A stretch of 10,018 bases of DNA from positions 1 through 10,018 of the forward strand of contig CANHGC010000030.1 of assembly GCA_947460045.1 (NCBI GenBank). Reading direction: 5' to 3'. Both the position numbers and the translations under genes were made by a program. The stretch comes from Bacteroidota bacterium (GTDB lineage: Bacteria > Bacteroidota > Bacteroidia > NS11-12g > UBA955). How positions within the stretch are numbered: position 1 is the stretch's first letter; every line of letters begins with the position of its first letter. Shown one piece after another: positions 6,939 to 10,018 of the stretch. The notes beneath the pieces are model-generated. The model ran no database searches. It was not told the DNA's origin and worked only from the letters and a program-made list of their open reading frames with translations.

Positions 6939-7538
6939 CTAAGCCGAACGCAACAACAACAATTTATGTATTTCGTGAACCTGCTCTATGATGGAGCGGT
7001 CTCCGTTGTTGTGGATCAAAAACGCGCATCGATCCATCCACTGCTCCTGGGCCCACTGTGATTGCATGCGATCCTCCACCTCGGCCTCGCTCAATCCATC
7101 CCGGTCCATCACCCTCCGCATTCGCACAGACCGATCTGCCACCACCCCTATCACCAAATCTACCGTTGCGTCTGCGCCAGACTCAAACAAAATCGCCGCC
7201 TCCTTAATCACATAGGCATGGCCCGCTGCCATCATCTCCCCACACCACAACTCAAAATCTTTAAAAACCCGGGGATGAACCAACTCGTTCAATTTCACCC
7301 GCAACCCTGCATCCGAAAAAACTTGGGACTTCACCCACTCTCTATTGAATTCTCCTGTGGCCAGGTACGACATCTCACCCAACAAATCCTTTACCTCTTT
7401 CTGCAACTCAACATCGCGAACGTACAATGATTTTGCCCGCTCATCGGCATAGTATACCGGCACACCCAACTGCTCGAAAACCCTACAAACAGAGGTTTTT
7501 CCGCTGCCGATTCCACCGGTAACTCCAACCGCCAACAT
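6939..7538 (-). CDS. coaE: Dephospho-CoA kinase
   Basis: Catalyses the last step of coenzyme A synthesis, ATP-dependent phosphorylation of the ribose 3'-OH of dephospho-CoA, in the cytoplasm. With the start at ATG 7536-7538 the protein has 199 aa, a normal CoaE length. A nine-base longer reading from TTG 7547 is less likely, because homologues begin M-x-x-V-G-L/V-TGGIGSGK. The P-loop GVTGGIGSGKTS is at residues 5-16. The CoA-site motif YYADERAK is near 30, and the lid region RMRRVMDRDGLSEAEVEDRM lies around 140. An LLLLRSA tail is encoded by a CAA-like repeat on the plus strand (6949-6961). It begins 10 bp after the yajC stop and is the last gene of the long minus-strand run. No terminator hairpin is visible after it. 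Confidence 0.95.
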   Translation of the reverse strand: MLAVGVTGGIGSGKTSVCRVFEQLGVPVYYADERAKSLYVRDVELQKEVKDLLGEMSYLATGEFNREWVKSQVFSDAGLRVKLNELVHPRVFKDFELWCGEMMAAGHAYVIKEAAILFESGADATVDLVIGVVADRSVRMRRVMDRDGLSEAEVEDRMQSQWAQEQWMDRCAFLIHNNGDRSIIEQVHEIHKLLLLRSA

Positions 7539-7548
7539 GACTGCCAAA

Positions 7549-7851
7549 TTATGCAGTTGCCTCTGGATACGCAGCCTGCGTTAACTCCATGCTCACCGCG
7601 CTCTTTTCAATCTTCGCCTTTCCCTCTTCCATTTCAATCACAAAATGAGTATCTCCCACCGTTGTGATCTTGCCATGAATGCCACCGGTTGTTACTATTT
7701 TCTTTCCCTTCTCCAAACTTTCCATGTACACCTTGGCTTTTTTCTGCTTTCGCATTTGTGGCCAAATCATAAACACAAAAAATACTGCCATGATGAGCAA
7801 CATCATCAACATTTGCGATGATCCGCCCGGTTGTCCTTGTAAAATATTCAT
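7549..7851 (-). CDS. yajC: Preprotein translocase subunit YajC
   Basis: A small inner-membrane accessory protein of the SecYEG-SecDF-YajC export complex. I chose ATG 7849-7851, giving 100 aa, a normal YajC length. A reading that starts farther upstream (7905) would overlap the end of the DUF1573 gene and add residues not seen in the family. A short Q/G-rich N-terminus is followed by one transmembrane helix at about residues 13-30 (QMLMMLLIMAVFFVFMIW). Next comes the hallmark PQMRKQKKAK, then the cytoplasmic domain with SLEKGKKIVTTGGIHGKITT. It sits 22 bp after the DUF1573 gene and 10 bp before coaE, a neighbourhood seen in other Bacteroidota. Confidence 0.95.
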   Translation of the reverse strand: MNILQGQPGGSSQMLMMLLIMAVFFVFMIWPQMRKQKKAKVYMESLEKGKKIVTTGGIHGKITTVGDTHFVIEMEEGKAKIEKSAVSMELTQAAYPEATA

Positions 7852-7873
7852 ATTATCTGTTAGTTGTTTTTTA

Positions 7874-8398
7874 TCAATGTCCTGAATGCGACCCATCTTC
7901 ACCACCCATCATCTCCTCTTCAGAAACGCTGCCTTCTGGTGCGATCACATTGGCCTTAAATTTCAAAACTACCTCAGTGGTTTTGCTGTTTTCAAATGTA
8001 ACCGTAATGCTCTTTTCGTTTAAAATACCACCAGGTCCCCCTCTGTTCGAACTGTTAAATGTAGCCGTAACCTTTCCAGATTTTCCCGGTGCCACCACTT
8101 CATGCGTGTATTCTGGCGTTGTACACCCACATTGAGCCACCACATTCGCAATGCTAATGGGCGCCACGCCGGTGTTTTTAAAAGTATACGTGTGCTGCAC
8201 GCTTTCACCATCTTTTACATCGCCAAACATAAACACCGTGTCCTTGAACAACACATCGCCCAACGGACCCTTGTTTTTATTCACCGGATTCTCTGCCGTT
8301 GCAGTGTTTTCCTCGATGTCATCTGTTTCAAACGACCCTGATCCACAGGCGCTCAAGGTAAGTAACAAGGCCGACAAGTAATAAACGTGTTTTCGCAT
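7874..8398 (-). CDS. DUF1573 lipoprotein
   Basis: A 174-aa lipoprotein of the DUF1573 family, widespread in Bacteroidota and without an established function. Residues 1-17 are a lipoprotein signal ending LSAC, with Cys18 as the lipid-attachment residue. An acidic linker (ETDDIEENTATAENP) follows. The DUF1573 Ig-like beta domain spans about 46-150, with FMFGDVKDGESVQHTYTFKN, the Cys motif AQCGCTTPEY and VAPGKSGKVTATFNSSNRGG. The C-terminal tail is acidic and His/Gly-rich (EEEMMGGEDGSHSGH). The DUF1573 gene lies 16 bp after the crotonase gene and 22 bp before yajC, so it is probably co-transcribed with both. Location is the periplasm or outer membrane; I cannot tell which. The CGC motif could be redox-active or bind metal, but that is only a guess. 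Confidence 0.9.
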   Translation of the reverse strand: MRKHVYYLSALLLTLSACGSGSFETDDIEENTATAENPVNKNKGPLGDVLFKDTVFMFGDVKDGESVQHTYTFKNTGVAPISIANVVAQCGCTTPEYTHEVVAPGKSGKVTATFNSSNRGGPGGILNEKSITVTFENSKTTEVVLKFKANVIAPEGSVSEEEMMGGEDGSHSGH

Positions 8399-8414
8399 TT
8401 GTCAAAAATATCAA

Positions 8415-9191
8415 TTATCCCCTAAAGTTGGGTTTTCTCTTGTTCAAAAAAGCATCCGTACCCTCCTGAAAATCAGGTGTTTCAAACGCTTCGCCAAATT
8501 CATAGATTTCGCGCTGCATCCCATTCACATTGGGTCTGAAATAATCATTCACGCATTTAATTACTTTGTTCACCGCGCTTGGGCTTTTGCCACATATTTT
8601 CTTTAACAACGACCGTGTTTCCGACATCAGTTCGGCGGGTTCAACCACACGGTTTACCAATCCCAAAGTAAGTGCCGTTTGTGCATCAATGGCATCGCCC
8701 GTAAGCAACAACTCCATCGCTTTCCCCTTTCCCACCAACTGTACCAATCGCTGTGTACCGCCATAACCCGGAGGAACGCCCAAGTTCACTTCTGGTTGTC
8801 CAAATTTGGCTTGTGTGCTGGCCACCCTCAAATGACAGGCCATCGCCAACTCGCAACCGCCACCCAAAGAAAAACCGTTAACAGCAGCAATCACAACCTT
8901 GTTTCCGTTTTCGATGGAGTTCATTACATCATGACCATCTGCGCTCATGCGAGTGGCTTGTTCGATGTTAAAATGTGCAAACTCCGAAATATCAGCACCC
9001 GCAGCAAAGGCTTTTTCACCCACGCCAGTAAGAATCATACCATGCACGTCGTCGTTGGTTTGAGCCTCATCAACAGCATGCTTGATTTCACGCAATGTTT
9101 CAATGGTTAACGCATTCAACTTGCTTTCGCGGTTGATCGAAATGGTTAAAATACTATCCTCCAAAGAGGTTAAAATGTTATTATAAGACAT
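8415..9191 (-). CDS. Enoyl-CoA hydratase/isomerase (crotonase family)
   Basis: A 258-aa crotonase-fold enzyme that probably hydrates short-chain trans-2-enoyl-CoA to 3-hydroxyacyl-CoA. The first oxyanion-hole segment is FAAGADISEF at residues 62-71, and the second is FSLGGGCELAMAC at 107-119. Both catalytic acids of the rat mitochondrial hydratase are present: Glu114 in CELAMAC and Glu134 in FGQPEVNLG. PPGYGGTQRL follows. These features favour a true hydratase over the many other crotonase-family activities. The start is 3 bp after the stop of the B12-subunit gene, so translation is probably coupled. The C-terminus (FLNKRKPNFRG) matches the usual crotonase end. The likely pathway is fatty-acid or branched-chain acyl-CoA degradation, together with the acyl-CoA dehydrogenase elsewhere in the window. 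Confidence 0.95.
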   Translation of the reverse strand: MSYNNILTSLEDSILTISINRESKLNALTIETLREIKHAVDEAQTNDDVHGMILTGVGEKAFAAGADISEFAHFNIEQATRMSADGHDVMNSIENGNKVVIAAVNGFSLGGGCELAMACHLRVASTQAKFGQPEVNLGVPPGYGGTQRLVQLVGKGKAMELLLTGDAIDAQTALTLGLVNRVVEPAELMSETRSLLKKICGKSPSAVNKVIKCVNDYFRPNVNGMQREIYEFGEAFETPDFQEGTDAFLNKRKPNFRG

Positions 9192-9194
9192 GGT

Positions 9195-9611
9195 TTATGA
9201 TCTATTCGTTTCAACCCAATTTTTGATGTAACTGGCGATTTCACCCGTATGGGTGCCTGGAGGAAATAGTTGGGCAACGCCCAATGCATTCAAAGAATCA
9301 ACGTCTGAATCCGGAATAATACCCCCACCCGTTAACAACACATCGTCTAGGCCCTTTTCCTTCATCAATGTCAAAATTCTTGGAAACACCGTGTTGTGGG
9401 CGCCAGAAAGTATGCTTACGCCAATGGCATCTACATCTTCTTGCAGTGCGGTTTGTACCACCATTTCTGGTGTTTGTCTGAGACCCGTGTATATCACTTC
9501 CATCCCCGCGTCGCGCAAGGCGGTTGCTATCACCTTGGCCCCACGATCATGTCCATCCAAACCCACCTTTGCAATCAACACACGAACTGGTCTATTTAAT
9601 GTATTACCCAT
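9195..9611 (-). CDS. Stand-alone B12-binding subunit of an acyl-CoA mutase (methylmalonyl-/isobutyryl-CoA mutase type)
   Basis: A 138-aa Rossmann-like domain that binds adenosylcobalamin base-off/His-on. In full-length methylmalonyl-CoA mutase it forms the C-terminus; here it is a separate protein, as in archaeal mutases and the small subunit of isobutyryl-CoA mutase. The DxHxxG motif is DGHDRG at 19-24, with His21 as the lower cobalt ligand. The S-x-L motif is SILSGAH at 66-72, and the glycine motif is LTGGGI at 93-98. The sequence begins [20 protein letters not shown], which is mutase-like rather than methionine-synthase-like. No catalytic TIM-barrel subunit is present in the window, so the partner must be elsewhere. 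The gene lies 26 bp after the comB-like gene and 3 bp before the crotonase gene. The exact substrate cannot be assigned. Confidence 0.9.
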   Translation of the reverse strand: MGNTLNRPVRVLIAKVGLDGHDRGAKVIATALRDAGMEVIYTGLRQTPEMVVQTALQEDVDAIGVSILSGAHNTVFPRILTLMKEKGLDDVLLTGGGIIPDSDVDSLNALGVAQLFPPGTHTGEIASYIKNWVETNRS

Positions 9612-9624
9612 GGTTTATCTGTAG

Positions 9625-9632
9625 CAAAAATA
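9625..9632 (-). promoter_or_regulatory. Candidate -7 box before the B12-subunit gene
   Basis: TATTTTTG on the minus strand fits TAnnTTTG and ends 13 bases before ATG 9611, in the 26-bp gap after the comB-like gene. A TTG at 9658-9656 is 23 bases upstream, slightly longer than the usual spacer, and lies inside the preceding coding sequence. It could be an internal promoter for the acyl-CoA and yajC-coaE genes. Confidence 0.35.
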
Positions 9633-9637
9633 CAATT

Positions 9638-10018
9638 TCAACTCGGTATGGCCACCAATTCTCCGTTTTCGTATTTCACGGCCTTTTTAGAGGTGTTCAT
9701 TTGCAAACAAACATCCAAATCCGAGGTGGCGTGCATGGTTTGAAAACGTTGAACATGGCTGGCATCAGACAAAAATTCAGCGGGGTTGGATTTGGCTTGC
9801 TTCCATATTGCCAAGGCCGCCCTCGTGGCATCGTCACCAATTTCTCCACCCAGTGTCAATAGCTCTTCGGCCAGTGCGCCGGCATACAGGGTGTCCTCCA
9901 AATTGAAATGGCCTTTCCACCCGGCGCAAAACAAATACACGTCGTTGAGTGCAGCCGCAATTGCGGCTGCACTCAACGACAAATTCAAAAATCCCCCAAC
10001 CCAAACATGAGATCCCGA
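9638..10018 (-). CDS. comB: 2-phosphosulfolactate phosphatase family (ComB-like), N-terminus cut by window edge
   Basis: This is the C-terminal part (126 codons) of a ComB-family protein. ComB hydrolyses 2-phosphosulfolactate to sulfolactate; the reaction was defined in methanogen coenzyme M synthesis, and the bacterial role is less certain. The frame is open from 10018 to the TGA at 9638-9640, so no in-window start (for example TTG 9988) needs to be used. Family-like segments are VGGFLNLS, then DVYLFCAGWKGHFNLEDTL with YAGALAEEL. A late SHVQRFQTM segment and DLDVCLQMNTSKKAV near the end also fit. The segment between FLN and DVYLF is 13 residues (LSLSAAAIAAALN), the length I recall for the family, but it is alanine-rich and encoded by a 40-bp perfect palindrome. 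First gene of the run leading to coaE. Confidence 0.82.
   Translation of the reverse strand, partial: SGSHVWVGGFLNLSLSAAAIAAALNDVYLFCAGWKGHFNLEDTLYAGALAEELLTLGGEIGDDATRAALAIWKQAKSNPAEFLSDASHVQRFQTMHATSDLDVCLQMNTSKKAVKYENGELVAIPS
9941..9980. repeat. Perfect 40-bp palindrome inside the comB-like coding sequence
   Basis: Bases 9941-9960 (GTCGTTGAGTGCAGCCGCAA) and 9961-9980 (TTGCGGCTGCACTCAACGAC) are exact reverse complements with no loop; the match stops at 9940/9981. Read on the minus strand, the whole palindrome stays in the comB frame and encodes LSLSAAAIAAALND. Such a sequence could form a hairpin in mRNA or a cruciform in DNA. No T-run follows on either side, so it does not look like an intrinsic terminator. 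Confidence 0.95.

Noticed and set aside
7852..7905. Longer YajC starting at 7905 and overlapping the DUF1573 gene
   Set aside because: The extra residues (MVKMGRIQDIDKK) are unlike YajC N-termini. ATG 7851 gives a standard 100-aa protein with the membrane helix near the start.
9941..9980. The palindrome as an intrinsic terminator
   Set aside because: It lies inside an open coding frame and is not followed by a T-run on either strand, unlike the hairpin at 4039-4062.
9961..10018. The palindrome as the start of a long fold-back (chimeric) assembly
   Set aside because: The inverted match ends sharply at 9940/9981. The sequence beyond continues in frame with family-like residues (VGGFLN), so a simple fold-back artefact does not explain it, although read evidence is still needed.
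1..10018. A new defence, mobile or biosynthetic system
   Set aside because: Every complete gene falls into a recognised family with intact motifs. There are no integrases, transposases, toxin-antitoxin pairs, reverse transcriptases, CRISPR-like repeats or unexplained gene clusters.

Overview
The window looks like ordinary chromosomal DNA from a member of the Bacteroidota. The evidence is a SusC/SusD outer-membrane pair, lipoprotein signals with Bacteroidota-style lipoboxes, the long Bacteroidota form of NusB (327 aa), a DUF1573-yajC-coaE neighbourhood, and several TAnnTTTG (-7) promoter boxes close to start codons. I cannot assign a genus. I see no tRNA, rRNA, insertion sequence, phage gene or CRISPR array. 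Coding density is high and no gene-free gap exceeds 300 bases.

Layout, left to right. (1) 1-821 (-) is the N-terminal 273 codons of a SusD_2-type lipoprotein, cut by the window edge. It lies 21 bp downstream of a complete SusC-type TonB-dependent receptor (843-3860, -). The two form a nutrient-uptake pair, transcribed susC then susD, with a 223-bp AT-rich upstream region. (2) A strong intrinsic terminator at 4031-4062 closes a separate minus-strand unit: ISC-type [2Fe-2S] ferredoxin, then IscX, then acyl-CoA dehydrogenase (5846 down to 4084). (3) A 91-bp divergent promoter region (5847-5937) separates the ferredoxin from nusB (5938-6921, +). Each side has a TAnnTTTG box only about 10 bases from the start codon. 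(4) nusB converges on coaE with 17 bp between stop codons. coaE is the last gene of a compact minus-strand run: comB-like phosphatase (cut by the right edge), stand-alone B12-binding mutase subunit, enoyl-CoA hydratase/crotonase, DUF1573 lipoprotein, yajC, coaE. Gaps in this run are 26, 3, 16, 22 and 10 bp.

Functions. The SusCD pair imports an unidentified ligand across the outer membrane. The ferredoxin and IscX serve Fe-S cluster assembly. Acyl-CoA dehydrogenase, enoyl-CoA hydratase and the B12 subunit point to acyl-CoA (fatty-acid or branched-chain) metabolism. YajC, CoaE and NusB are housekeeping genes for protein export, CoA synthesis and rRNA transcription.

I do not see a new defence, mobile or signalling system. 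The most unusual direct observation is a perfect 40-bp palindrome (9941-9980) inside the comB-like coding sequence, in frame through both arms. Lesser points are the free-standing B12 subunit without a catalytic partner in the window, the near-leaderless divergent promoters, and an 11-bp repeat spaced exactly 40 bp upstream of susC.
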